From Marinomonas aquimarina (GTDB taxonomy: Bacteria; Pseudomonadota; Gammaproteobacteria; Pseudomonadales; Marinomonadaceae), in contig NZ_FLOC01000003.1 of assembly GCF_900089755.1 (NCBI RefSeq), positions 124,001-188,000 of the forward strand: 64,000 bases of DNA. Direction: 5' to 3'. Positions within the stretch are counted from its first letter, which is position 1, and each line of letters begins with the position of its first letter. The position numbers and the translations under genes were made by a program. Below, in pieces: positions 1 through 8,673 of the stretch. Under the pieces are notes generated by a model. That model made no database searches and had not been told where the DNA came from. It saw nothing but the letters and a program-made list of their open reading frames with translations.

Positions 1-674
1 AACAATTTATCAGCGCGGCCCATTAATGCTGGACGATCTGGATAAAGCAACAATACATGACTGCACCATGTCGCGGCCAAATTCACATCGTGTAACGACA
101 TTACCACTAGCTTATCGGACTGCGCTTTGCGTTGTAATAATCTCATCACTGCCACTTGGTGATGCAAATCCAAATGATTGGTAGGCTCGTCCACCAGCCA
201 AACAGAAGGATCTTGCGTCAGTAAAGCCGCCAAAGCCGTTCTCTGACGCTCACCGCCGGATAGCTGACTCACAGAACGCTCACTCAACGCCGACAATTCA
301 AGATACGCCAACGACGCTCTCGCCATGGCAATGTCGGCATCGGTTTCCATTTCCCAGGGCGATAGGTGCGGAAAACGCCCCAATAGTGCGGTTTCCAAAA
401 CCGTGGCAGGGAAGCCATCTTGATGTTCTTGGAACATTACCCCTACTTGTTGCGCAAGGCTAAGACGGTGCCAATCAGAAAGCGGCTTATGCGCTAAGGA
501 CACGCTACCAGAACGAGGCGTGACGAGACCCGCCAGAGTGTGTAATAGAGTGGTTTTACCCACTCCATTCGGTCCGAGGATCCCCCACATTTGCCCTGAC
601 TCAATGGCCAGCTCTAACGGATGAGGCTCTCTTAAAGGAATATCCAGCACCAAAGAGTGTGTTGACAATGTCAT
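1..674 (-). CDS. btuD: cobalamin ABC transporter ATP-binding protein (BtuD-like), cut by window edge
   Basis: Reading the minus strand from an ATG at 674 gives an open frame to the window edge, so the C-terminus is missing. It is the ATPase that would power vitamin B12 import at the inner membrane. Visible motifs are Walker A (GPNGVGKTT, about residue 33), the ABC signature LSGGERQR, Walker B ending VDEPTNHLD, and a switch histidine in VMSLHDVN. Its ATG overlaps the permease stop as ATGA, so the two are translationally coupled. It is the last gene of the riboswitch-controlled btuB-btuF-btuC-btuD run. A siderophore or heme ATPase of the same family is possible from sequence alone; the riboswitch argues for B12. 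Confidence 0.85.
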   Translation of the reverse strand, partial: MTLSTHSLVLDIPLREPHPLELAIESGQMWGILGPNGVGKTTLLHTLAGLVTPRSGSVSLAHKPLSDWHRLSLAQQVGVMFQEHQDGFPATVLETALLGRFPHLSPWEMETDADIAMARASLAYLELSALSERSVSQLSGGERQRTALAALLTQDPSVWLVDEPTNHLDLHHQVAVMRLLQRKAQSDKLVVMSLHDVNLAATWCSHVLLLYPDRPALMGRADKL

Positions 675-1651
675 ACTCGCCCCCGACGCAATAAAAATAA
701 GAAGGTGGGCACCCCTAACAAGGCCGTGATCACCCCTACTGGCAATTGCTCTGGGGCAATGACAGTTCGAGCCAAAGTATCCGCTAAGGTGACCAAGGTA
801 CCGCCGGCTAAGGCACAGGCGGGCAATATCAAGCGCTGATCATTACCCAATACCAAGCGCAACATATGCGGCACAACTAACCCCACAAAACCAATGCTAC
901 CTGCCGTGGTAACGGCCACAGCGGTTAACAGGCTAGCAATGACAAACACAAGCCGTTCCAGCTGTTTCACATTGACCCCTAATGCCGCCGCCTGCATCGG
1001 CCCTCTGGCGAGCACATTTAAACTGCGCCCTAGGGGCATTAACACAAAGCAAATAGGTACCAAAACCAGCCAAGCCAACCAAGGTGTGTGAGCATAAGAC
1101 AAATCGCCCATCAGCCAGAACAGCATACCTGGGATTTTTTGTGGCGGCGCCAGGGCCAACATCAAGGTAATGCATGCCCCCCAACCGGCAGCAATCACCA
1201 CACCGGTAAGTAACAAACGCATGGGCGACGCACGCCCTACCCCTTGCGCCAAACCAAACACCAACAGAGTCGACAATACCGCACCAATGAATGCCGCACC
1301 CGATAGGAAAACGCCTGTGATGCCCGCGAGAATCGCCAATAACGCCGCCACCGAAGCGCCTCCGGAGATCCCCAGTACATAAGGGTCGGCCAGTGGATTA
1401 CGCAACAAGATTTGCATCAAGGCCCCTGCTACGGCCAACAAACCGCCGGTAGCGAAAGCCGCTAATACCCGCGGCACCCTAAGTTCCCAAACCAAGGTCT
1501 GGTTTAACAAGGAGCCCTGACCCTGAAATGCCTGCCACAGTTGTTCAAGGGAAAGCGCGACACTGCCTTGTGTCACCGCAGCGATGACGCACACTAAGGA
1601 GACGATCGTCAGGGTTAACAGCGGCCAAATCAGATATCGCGGTGCAATCAT
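671..1651 (-). CDS. btuC: cobalamin ABC transporter permease (FecCD/BtuC family)
   Basis: A 326-residue polytopic inner-membrane protein of the FecCD/BtuC family, which forms the translocation pore for B12 or iron-chelate importers. Hydrophobic segments run throughout. Family landmarks include LRVPRVLAAFATGGLLAVAG near residue 50, RNPLADPYVLGISGGAS near residue 85 and the GFVGLVVPH(M)LR segment near residue 255, which lies by the ATPase contact. Length is normal for the family. It starts 8 bp downstream of btuF and overlaps the ATPase gene by 4 bp. The substrate is assigned from the upstream cobalamin riboswitch and BtuB, not from the permease itself. Confidence 0.88.
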   Translation of the reverse strand: MIAPRYLIWPLLTLTIVSLVCVIAAVTQGSVALSLEQLWQAFQGQGSLLNQTLVWELRVPRVLAAFATGGLLAVAGALMQILLRNPLADPYVLGISGGASVAALLAILAGITGVFLSGAAFIGAVLSTLLVFGLAQGVGRASPMRLLLTGVVIAAGWGACITLMLALAPPQKIPGMLFWLMGDLSYAHTPWLAWLVLVPICFVLMPLGRSLNVLARGPMQAAALGVNVKQLERLVFVIASLLTAVAVTTAGSIGFVGLVVPHMLRLVLGNDQRLILPACALAGGTLVTLADTLARTVIAPEQLPVGVITALLGVPTFLFLLRRGRV

Positions 1652-1659
1652 AATGTCCC

Positions 1660-2574
1660 TTAACCGCGCTGCTGTCGCGCAACGTCCAACTTCTCACACA
1701 TAATGCGCGCACCGTCGAGTAAACGTGGCGTAGGTCGCTGAATCAAAGACGGTGGAATAAAGAACAAGTTATCACGCTGCGTGGCTAATAATTCTGGGAA
1801 GGCACGCCATTTTTCGAGCCACTTAGCATTACGCTCCCCCATACCACCGGCCAGAATGGCTTCTGGGTTTTTAATTAATACCGACTCTTGGTTCAAGCGC
1901 GGAATCAGACGCGGAGAGTCTGCAAAAACATTCACACCGCCACAAAGAGTGACCACTTTACTGATGTAATGGCGACTGTTCATCGACATCAATGGTTCAT
2001 CCCAAACCTGATAGAAGGTCGCCACTGGTGCGGCGCTTTGATAACGATCAGCAAGCGCTTGAATACCAGCAAGGAAGTCATCGGCCGCCTTGAAACCCGC
2101 CCCCTCAGTACCAGATAAAATCGCCATATCCTTGATGTTATCAGCGATGTCTTCAAAATCATGCGGCTCAACGTAATACACCGTCAAACCGATACGCTCT
2201 AAGGTCGCAATCTGCTCACTGGGATTGCCCGTGCCCCAAGCCAGCACTAGATCGGGCTTCAAACTCACTACACGCTCTAAGTCCAAGCGAGTGTGGCTGC
2301 CAACCGAGGTGACTTGCTTCGCTTCAGGTGGATAATCACTAAAGGACACCACTGCCACCACCTTTTCACCGGCCCCCGCGGCATAGATCAGTTCTGTGGC
2401 CCCTGGCGACAAGGCGGCAATGCGTTGCGCCGGTTGCGCCATACAGACTTCGCGCTGTTTATCATCTTCGACACACAACCCTCGTGCCCAGGCACTCTCT
2501 GCGATCAAGATCGCAGAGAGCAGCCCCAGTAAAAGTGTCATCAGATGACGAGGTAGAAAAAATAATGAGGTCAT
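1660..2574 (-). CDS. btuF: periplasmic cobalamin-binding protein (BtuF-like)
   Basis: A 304-residue class III substrate-binding protein with an N-terminal signal peptide (hydrophobic MTLLLGLLSAILIAESAWA, cleavage expected after AWA). The mature part opens with RIAALSPGATELIYAAGAG, typical of BtuF, followed by LVLAWGTGNPSEQIATLE and the C-terminal lobe. It would hand B12 from BtuB to the BtuCD permease in the periplasm. Its ATG overlaps the btuB stop by one base (TAATG), and btuC follows after 8 bp. Helical-backbone binding proteins for heme or siderophores share the fold, so the B12 assignment leans on context. Confidence 0.85.
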   Translation of the reverse strand: MTSLFFLPRHLMTLLLGLLSAILIAESAWARGLCVEDDKQREVCMAQPAQRIAALSPGATELIYAAGAGEKVVAVVSFSDYPPEAKQVTSVGSHTRLDLERVVSLKPDLVLAWGTGNPSEQIATLERIGLTVYYVEPHDFEDIADNIKDMAILSGTEGAGFKAADDFLAGIQALADRYQSAAPVATFYQVWDEPLMSMNSRHYISKVVTLCGGVNVFADSPRLIPRLNQESVLIKNPEAILAGGMGERNAKWLEKWRAFPELLATQRDNLFFIPPSLIQRPTPRLLDGARIMCEKLDVARQQRG

Positions 2575-4403
2575 TAAAAGGCCGAGTAATTAACCGTTAG
2601 GAAAGCACCCACGCCAGGATTGCTATAACCTTGCGCGGTTTGGTAAGACTTATCCAAAGCGTTCTTGACCGTCAATTTAGCATTCCAGTTGTCCGCAAAG
2701 TCATAACTCGCACGCAGGTTTAGCAAGCCATAACCTGGTAACAAGGTGTCATTTTCTGCATCGTCATAACGATCACCATAGGTCGCGAATGTCATCCCCA
2801 ATGAGAAGTCCTCAAAGTGTCGATCCACATCAAAACGAGCACTCTTGTTGGCTCGACGGACCAAACGGTTGCCCTTCACCGCGCCGTCGCTTAGGTTTTC
2901 GGTATCCATCAGCGTCGCCGCAATAGCAAATGACCATTGCTCAATATCGGTGCCTGCAGCCAGCTCCAAGCCCTGCACACGTGCCGCTTCAATATTACCA
3001 ACAGTTGGGTAGTTCCAAGCAATCAGATCGTCGTAGTCCGCTTGATAGATGGCCGCATCCCAGTAGCTCTGTTGGTAACCCCCACGTACGCCGATTTCAA
3101 ATGATTCTGACGTTTCGGGACGGATTTCATTGGCCAGCGTGTAGCCCCAGTTTTCTGCATTCATGGAGTTAAATGTCGGCGCCGTAAAAGACGTACGACC
3201 ACTCACACGGAAGGTGTGCACATTGTCCAACTGGTAGCCAAACGCGACCCCACCAGTGGTTTGCGTATCGTATTCATCGTAATGATCGGCACGAATGTTT
3301 AACTGCACACTAAACGGGCCAAATTCAGACAAGGATTGTGCAAAAACACTGTTATTGGTGCGTTCTTTGGCATAAGACCCAGCAAAACTGTCTTTGACGT
3401 GTTCAGCGCCCACCACAAACTCATGATCACCTAACCACAGGGTGTTATTCCAGCGTACGCCCTGAGACTTGCTATTGTAGTAAGTCCCTGTTTCGATGCC
3501 GGCATCGTTTAAGATGTCGTAATCATCACGGGATTCACGCACTTGCAGTTCCGATTGCCAGTTTTCAGTGACATCAACACCGGCCGTTAACGCCAACACT
3601 TGGTTAATGTAATCATTGCTGCGCAGACTGCCACTTGAGGTAGTGTAGTCAGACTCACCTTCGGCTCGCATCATGAGGGCTTTTAGATAAGCGCCACTAT
3701 CGAATTCGTAGCCAAAACGTGCCATCACATGGTCATTTGAATAGCCCATGTCCCCTGCGCCCTCTTTGACCTCTTCACCATCGGTTTTAAAGGAGCCAAC
3801 CGACAATAAGTAGCTCGCGTTACCAGTGGTCCCAGAAACGGAAGCGTCCGCTTGACGTGTCCCAAAAGAGCCTGCGCCGACGGAAAGATTCGCTTGGCTG
3901 TCTTGACCCGCTTCTGGTAAGAATACCTGCACGACGCCGCCGGCAGCGCTAGAACCATACAATGAAGACTTAGGCCCACGCACAATCTCGATACGATCTA
4001 CCTGCGCCATCGGTAAGTACTGCCAAGATGACGAACCCAGCGAGTGTGATTGAATCGGCACACCGTCGACCAAAAGCTTCGTGCCGGTGCTGTTCGAGCC
4101 ACGGGTATAAAGGCTCATGCTTTTGCCATAACCGCCGTTGGTAACTATGTCGACACCTGGCTGTGCCGCCAGCAATTCGGTGATTTCGTGCGGTTGTTGT
4201 TTGTCGATGTCTTGTTGATCAATCACGGTCACAGAGGTCAGCGATTGTGCTTGGGTAACTTCTGTAGTGGTGGCCGTCACCACCAGCTGTGCAAGTGTTT
4301 GTGAGTCATCTGCAAGCACCATTTGAGTTGAGCTTGCCGCAAGAATAGCCAGTGCCGTTGCCGACTTTGCAAACACTGGAGAAGAATGAAATTGAGTCAT
4401 CAT
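2574..4403 (-). CDS. btuB: TonB-dependent vitamin B12 receptor BtuB
   Basis: An outer-membrane TonB-dependent receptor of about 609 residues. I chose the ATG at 4403 (followed by a second ATG): an AAAGA-type SD lies just upstream and the signal peptide then starts cleanly; a GTG nine codons upstream is the alternative. After the signal peptide come a TonB-box-like LVVTATT, a plug domain (ITELLAAQPGVDI, SLYTRGSNSTGTKLLVDGV, VDRIEIVRGPKSSLYGSSAAGG), a beta-barrel, and a C-terminal phenylalanine (NYSAF) typical of outer-membrane proteins. Length matches BtuB of E. coli. A cobalamin riboswitch precedes it, so B12 should repress the whole uptake operon. Confidence 0.92.
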   Translation of the reverse strand: MMTQFHSSPVFAKSATALAILAASSTQMVLADDSQTLAQLVVTATTTEVTQAQSLTSVTVIDQQDIDKQQPHEITELLAAQPGVDIVTNGGYGKSMSLYTRGSNSTGTKLLVDGVPIQSHSLGSSSWQYLPMAQVDRIEIVRGPKSSLYGSSAAGGVVQVFLPEAGQDSQANLSVGAGSFGTRQADASVSGTTGNASYLLSVGSFKTDGEEVKEGAGDMGYSNDHVMARFGYEFDSGAYLKALMMRAEGESDYTTSSGSLRSNDYINQVLALTAGVDVTENWQSELQVRESRDDYDILNDAGIETGTYYNSKSQGVRWNNTLWLGDHEFVVGAEHVKDSFAGSYAKERTNNSVFAQSLSEFGPFSVQLNIRADHYDEYDTQTTGGVAFGYQLDNVHTFRVSGRTSFTAPTFNSMNAENWGYTLANEIRPETSESFEIGVRGGYQQSYWDAAIYQADYDDLIAWNYPTVGNIEAARVQGLELAAGTDIEQWSFAIAATLMDTENLSDGAVKGNRLVRRANKSARFDVDRHFEDFSLGMTFATYGDRYDDAENDTLLPGYGLLNLRASYDFADNWNAKLTVKNALDKSYQTAQGYSNPGVGAFLTVNYSAF

Positions 4404-4452
4404 TGAAATGTCTTTTTGTACACTGCACACGCCCGTACAGTGATCAATGTTT

Positions 4453-4470
4453 GGCTTGCAAGCACAAGCC
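4453..4470 (-). promoter_or_regulatory. hairpin between riboswitch and btuB
   Basis: The minus strand reads GGCTTG-TGCTTG-CAAGCC, a 6-bp stem just downstream of the riboswitch and about 50 nt before the btuB start. No T-run follows, so it is not an ordinary intrinsic terminator. It may belong to the expression platform; this is inference only. Confidence 0.35.
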
Positions 4471-4481
4471 CCCTAGGTCTA

Positions 4482-4655
4482 AAGGCAGGTCTCCGGACTG
4501 ATAAAGCAGCTACGACTCACTTTGTCGCCTTCCCATGGATACCCACAGTGGCGTTATGACAAAGCTTTACTTTAAATACCGTTGCGGGGGCAGCGTCAGA
4601 CTCTCACTGACTTCCCTCTTCGTGCCGTACTTAAGTTGGCAACCTCTAGCGGCGC
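4482..4655 (-). ncRNA. cobalamin (AdoCbl) riboswitch
   Basis: On the minus strand the 5' part reads GAGGTTGCC, then AGAGGGAAGTCAGTGAGAG, then the hallmark GCTGCCCCCGCAACGGTA, and finally the B12-box element CCGGAGACCTGCC before btuB. These elements in this order and spacing define the cobalamin riboswitch. It sits in the btuB leader about 80 nt from the start codon and should lower expression of the uptake operon when B12 is plentiful. Exact ends are approximate. Confidence 0.92.
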
Positions 4656-4834
4656 GTACTCTAACACAAGCACGCTGACGGTTGAATGAAAGCCTCTCAC
4701 GTGACGATCAAAAACTCGATCACAGAAGTTTTTCAACAACCCCATTGCGTTATAAGCCACGCTAATTATCATGCTAGCTTATGGATGAATCGTTTCTTCA
4801 CAAGGCTGTGGTCATTCTACCGTGGAGATTTATC

Positions 4835-5260
4835 GTGTTTCGTATGGCGATGGTAATAGGCAGTTTAGTAGTCGCTTTACCACTCTTTGCAGACACCAAT
4901 GCAAAAGTTGCGCGCATCAATTCCGTTTATGATGCCGACACTTTTAGAGTGGACATCAGTAATTGGCCAGATATTGTAGGCAAGAATATTCCCGTTCGCG
5001 TGAACGGCGTTGACGCGGCAGAAATACGCGGCAAATGTCTGAGTGAAAAGCAACAAGCAAAAGCCGCACGTGATTACACGCGCAGGTTCCTAGAAAGCGG
5101 TCACACCATTGAGCTACGCAACATTCAACGGGGTAAATACTTTCGTTTGTTGGCAGACGTGTACGTCGATGGCGCATCACTCTCGGAGGCGCTGATCGCC
5201 TCCGGCCATGCACGCACCTATCATGGAGGTACGCGCCAAGGCTGGTGTGCGTATAACTAG
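4835..5260 (+). CDS. exported thermonuclease-like (SNase-fold) protein
   Basis: A staphylococcal-nuclease-fold protein with an N-terminal signal peptide (MAMVIGSLVVALPLFADT). SNase landmarks are VYDADTFRVDI (Ca-binding Asp), IPVRVNGVDAAEIRGKC (catalytic Arg), the conserved Glu of the TIELRNI strand, YFRLLADVYVDG and LSEALIASGHARTYHGG. It would hydrolyse nucleic acid in the periplasm or outside. I chose the GTG at 4835 because GGAG lies 7 nt upstream and it gives a normal signal peptide; an ATG at 4781 would add 18 residues with no SD. It is a single gene, convergent with the amphi-Trp gene only 6 bp away. Confidence 0.82.
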   Translation: MFRMAMVIGSLVVALPLFADTNAKVARINSVYDADTFRVDISNWPDIVGKNIPVRVNGVDAAEIRGKCLSEKQQAKAARDYTRRFLESGHTIELRNIQRGKYFRLLADVYVDGASLSEALIASGHARTYHGGTRQGWCAYN

Positions 5261-5266
5261 AAGAGA

Positions 5267-5536
5267 TTAGCTTTTGATTTTGGGTGGCGTCTTAGCCAGG
5301 GATTTGGGACGCTTCTCCCAACTTACTTTGACTTCAAACTGCTGCCGCCCTTCGTCTTCACTGGCACTCACTTTGAGGCGCAACAACCCTTTCGGCAGGA
5401 GTTCCATCGGGCTGTCTTTGCCGTCACTGAACTCCATTTTTCCCTTTTCAACACCCTTTGCTAGGGCCTGCAGCACCTCTTGAATATCGTCCGCTTCAAC
5501 CAGTGCTTCGTGTTTAAATTCTGTTTTTGACTTCAT
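5267..5536 (-). CDS. amphi-Trp domain protein
   Basis: A small 89-residue protein with the pattern of the amphi-Trp domain family: an N-terminal amphipathic helix (EADDIQEVLQALAKGVEKGKMEF), a short middle with LLPKGLLRLKVSA, and a final strand ending in a conserved Trp (FEVKVSWEKRP). The molecular function is not known. Members occur beside an ATP-grasp enzyme and an HprK-related kinase in the 'GAK' gene neighbourhood; the same partners lie upstream here. It is the last gene of the operon, 6 bp after the metallophosphoesterase gene. Family assignment is by pattern memory and should be confirmed by HMM. Confidence 0.7.
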   Translation of the reverse strand: MKSKTEFKHEALVEADDIQEVLQALAKGVEKGKMEFSDGKDSPMELLPKGLLRLKVSASEDEGRQQFEVKVSWEKRPKSLAKTPPKIKS

Positions 5537-5542
5537 GTTCTA

Positions 5543-6865
5543 CTAAGAATAAATATGTTTGAGTGATTTCGCAGGTAATTGCTTGATCACTGGGTAATCA
5601 CAGCTGATACCGACGATACCAAGCTTTTTACTGATAATGGTCGCGCCCATGCCCATGCCTGGCAGCTGTTCCATTTTGCGAGAGTTCTCATCGAGGGTGA
5701 TATCCCCTTCCACGTGAACCAAGCCTTTTTTAATGGCAATACGCTGCCCGTGGACTTTATTGACGTGCCCCTGCACCACCACTTTAACCCCTGACTTATG
5801 AATGGCTTTCACGCCACGTTGCGTCAACGGCAAATCTGCATCACGGTATTTGGTACGGAAGGTATTGGCCAAAGGACTGTAATAGAAGCCAAATAAATCA
5901 CGACGCTGTAGGTTGCGATGGAAGGCACGATTGGCGTAGCGCGTACCATTCTTTAACAGCATTTGCCCCATGACGTCGTCCAACCCAGCGTGCAAGAATA
6001 AGAAAGAGCCACGTTTTTCCACCAGCTTCATTTTGCGGAAGAACCAACTGAACTCCCCTTTTTTGCCCAGGAACATCTTCTGACACTGCATGGACGCTGC
6101 ATACACATGACGCAACGTCAAACCAGCTTCAAGACAATGACGCTCGAACTTTTCAACCTTGGACTGCATCTTGCGCACTTCTCGGTCGATCCCTTCGGCA
6201 GTCAAGAAACCCGCCGCATGGAAAGGAAATTCATTAAACCAGTCTTCGTTCGGGAACAGAATACGACGACAAGTAGCTTCGTCTGGTACCTTCTTTTCCC
6301 ATTTTGTGCCATCGAGATATTGCTCAAACACCTCTTTAAACAGAGGCACAATTTTCTTACCCATACGTACAAAGAAGTGCTGATTACCCACGTCTTTCTT
6401 ACGTGAAATGGCCAATAATCCCATCCGCAAGCGCAGATCGTGGTTACCCGCTAACAGGGTTACCTTGGCTTTAATCTTGTACAAATGCTTAAGACTACGT
6501 AGCAACTCTAGGTTACTTGGGCCTTTGTCTAAACAATCGCCCCCGACCATAATCTCGGCCTTTTTGCCAAACTTAGTTAGCTTCAGGTGTCTTAAACCTG
6601 GTTTGGTACGCTCGACTACCCCCGCAGCGATTAAAGACGCTTCAAACGCCTCGGCATCCGCATGGGGGTCTGAGATAAACACCACAGGACGGCTCGGCCA
6701 GCGCACTTTCTTTTTCCAGTACTTATTCAGCACTTGGTGCGTATCCAAAGCTTTGTGGTTAAACGAGCAATTTTCTCGCGGCCACAAGGCGACGTTGGTC
6801 GGAATACGTGCGCGGATTTCCTCATGTAGAGGGGATTTTACGATGGAGGGTAATTTGTTTTGCAT
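5543..6865 (-). CDS. metallophosphoesterase (calcineurin-like)
   Basis: A 440-residue calcineurin-fold phosphoesterase. Metal-ligand motifs appear in order: FISDPHADAEAF (about residue 63; D-x-H), GGDCLDKGPSN (about 112; GD), GNHDLRLR (about 140; GNH-D), LHAGL and VQGHVNKVHG near the C-terminus (GH-H). This set supports a two-metal active site acting on a phosphoester. The protein is longer than minimal PPP enzymes, with an insert around residues 170-290. It sits in the same operon as two kinases, an ATP-grasp enzyme and a histidine phosphatase, so it may reverse a modification made by those kinases; that role is inferred. Substrate unknown. Confidence 0.78.
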   Translation of the reverse strand: MQNKLPSIVKSPLHEEIRARIPTNVALWPRENCSFNHKALDTHQVLNKYWKKKVRWPSRPVVFISDPHADAEAFEASLIAAGVVERTKPGLRHLKLTKFGKKAEIMVGGDCLDKGPSNLELLRSLKHLYKIKAKVTLLAGNHDLRLRMGLLAISRKKDVGNQHFFVRMGKKIVPLFKEVFEQYLDGTKWEKKVPDEATCRRILFPNEDWFNEFPFHAAGFLTAEGIDREVRKMQSKVEKFERHCLEAGLTLRHVYAASMQCQKMFLGKKGEFSWFFRKMKLVEKRGSFLFLHAGLDDVMGQMLLKNGTRYANRAFHRNLQRRDLFGFYYSPLANTFRTKYRDADLPLTQRGVKAIHKSGVKVVVQGHVNKVHGQRIAIKKGLVHVEGDITLDENSRKMEQLPGMGMGATIISKKLGIVGISCDYPVIKQLPAKSLKHIYS

Positions 6866-6898
6866 AATAAACGAGACACCTTAGTCTGTCTGGGTCAG

Positions 6899-7588
6899 TT
6901 AATCCGGAGCATCTTGCAGCTTACGTTGCTTCCAATCTCCGAACAGCTGATTTGTCTTGTTGCCAACCAATTCCAAAACCACTGGATGCCCATAGTGCAT
7001 GCTAAATCGTTTAATATCGCAAAACTTCATGACATTCATATGAAATGCGGCATGTCGAATCGAAGCACCATGACCAACAAACAGTTTCACAAGGGGACGT
7101 TCTTCGTCCTGTTGCTGCTGTTGCCATGTTTGAATATGCTGCGCGACTCTTTCACCAGCTTGCAGCAAGGATTCTGCGCCGTCAAATGGTAGACAATAAT
7201 GGCTATCCGATTTCCAGCCTTCGGGGGCGTCATCAAACCTTGGATCCAGCGCTAAAATACGCTCAATCTCATCGACACTCAGGTTGGCCACAGCCCCCAC
7301 ACTGCGTTCACACAATGTAGGGTAACTGCGTACTTCAGGTTCCCCGGCAAAGAAACCGGCGAGCTCTTCTTTATAAATAGTCGCCGTCTGCCAAGCGCGC
7401 AGCAGACTAGAGGCATCAATTTCAGGTGCCACTCTGTGCCCTGATGACAACAGCCACGCTTTAAACAAGCGCGCCTGTCGACGCACTTCTTGCTCGCCTT
7501 CCGCGGTGAGAGGGTACGGCTGTAGCGCGCTAGGGACATTCTTTAGCTGTTCATACGCCCCATGTCGAATCAAAGCACAGATGGCCAT
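6899..7588 (-). CDS. histidine phosphatase family protein (SixA/phosphoglycerate-mutase fold)
   Basis: A 229-residue histidine phosphatase. The N-terminus ALIRHGAY carries the catalytic RHG, followed by PLTAEGEQEVRRQARLF and SSLLRAWQTA (the second Arg), and near the C-terminus FVGHGASIRHAA supplies the second catalytic His. It probably removes phosphate through a phosphohistidine intermediate. Its ATG overlaps the stop of the HprK-like kinase gene by one base. The pairing of a kinase and a phosphatase in one translational unit suggests opposing activities on one target, which is inference. A 33-bp gap separates it from the metallophosphoesterase gene. Confidence 0.8.
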   Translation of the reverse strand: MAICALIRHGAYEQLKNVPSALQPYPLTAEGEQEVRRQARLFKAWLLSSGHRVAPEIDASSLLRAWQTATIYKEELAGFFAGEPEVRSYPTLCERSVGAVANLSVDEIERILALDPRFDDAPEGWKSDSHYCLPFDGAESLLQAGERVAQHIQTWQQQQQDEERPLVKLFVGHGASIRHAAFHMNVMKFCDIKRFSMHYGHPVVLELVGNKTNQLFGDWKQRKLQDAPD

Positions 7589-8673
7589 TACAAGTTCTCC
7601 AGCAGTTCAAACGCTCGATCAAAATCAATGCGTCCTGTTAAACGATAGACCTTAACCGGCGCCAATGCTTGGCTGTAATGCGCAAGGGACGCCAATTCGT
7701 TTAAATCAGAGCAGAATTCACCCGCTTGGTTTTGATAAAACGGTCCAGGGCGTTTGCGTAGACCGTCTATCACTGGCGCTTCATTGGCCAAATCGACTTC
7801 TAGCAATGCGGTTGGCACTGCACTATCCAGTGACCAGTCCAGCATCACCAAATTGGCCAGCTGACCTTCGGTCGCAACACGGCCTTGGCCATACTCGTCT
7901 TCGATCTGCACATCGTACTTTTCTTCTAACGACCAAAGCTCAGCCGTACTCAAAGCCAATAGTGCTTGCTGACGCGACTCAGGTAAGATGTGTTTTAAAC
8001 GCTCGGCGTTGAGCAAGGTGCCCGGATTCACCCGCGGCAATTTCGCGATCCCCACCCCATGAACCTGTTCACCGCTGCGTTTAAACAACAGACGATCATT
8101 GGTGATAAAGTCACGCCCACTGTCTTCTAAGCAACGTAGCATCAAGGTAGATTTCCCGCCGCCAGAACCCGCCGCAATCGCAGTCATTTTGCCATCACGC
8201 ACAAACGCCGAAGCATGGCCTAACTCATAGCCTTGGCTAAGATAATGATTCAAACATTGGTTATTAATGAAGTTCACAATTTGCGCCAGATTCTGACCAC
8301 AAGGTCCCACCACGGTAGGCTTTTCATTGGCTTGCAGCAGCGTTAACCCTGTCTTAAATTTCTTAATCCAACGGGCTCCCGGCCAAGCGTCTAAGTAGCC
8401 TTCTTTGCGACCAGTTTTACCAGCCTCACGGGGGACTTCGAGCCATTCTAACTCATCCCCTACCACCGCATGCTCAACCACATACAAGGCGATATTATGA
8501 CGCGCTTCAGAGTGGCCAAGATAGCTTTTGTAATAGCGATCTAGCTCATCCAACAAAGCGGCATTATTACTAAACACCTGAATACCGACGTCGGCGAATA
8601 CGTAACCACGCTGATGCTCACAGACGGCTTGCAGCGTTTGTAGCTGGGCTTGATCAAACAAATCGGTCAGCAT
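7588..8673 (-). CDS. HprK-related kinase B
   Basis: A 361-residue protein whose C-terminal half resembles HPr kinase/phosphorylase: a P-loop in AIAAGSGGGKSTLML (about residue 170), then a conserved block FITNDRLLFKR and GIAKLPRVNPGTLLN, as in the HprK-related B subfamily. No ordinary PTS genes are present nearby, so it is unlikely to be a catabolite-control HprK. It overlaps the ATP-grasp gene by 7 bp and the phosphatase gene by 1 bp, implying coupled translation. Substrate unknown; the natural candidates are products or partners encoded in the same operon. Assignment rests on motifs and on the characteristic neighbours. Confidence 0.75.
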   Translation of the reverse strand: MLTDLFDQAQLQTLQAVCEHQRGYVFADVGIQVFSNNAALLDELDRYYKSYLGHSEARHNIALYVVEHAVVGDELEWLEVPREAGKTGRKEGYLDAWPGARWIKKFKTGLTLLQANEKPTVVGPCGQNLAQIVNFINNQCLNHYLSQGYELGHASAFVRDGKMTAIAAGSGGGKSTLMLRCLEDSGRDFITNDRLLFKRSGEQVHGVGIAKLPRVNPGTLLNAERLKHILPESRQQALLALSTAELWSLEEKYDVQIEDEYGQGRVATEGQLANLVMLDWSLDSAVPTALLEVDLANEAPVIDGLRKRPGPFYQNQAGEFCSDLNELASLAHYSQALAPVKVYRLTGRIDFDRAFELLENL

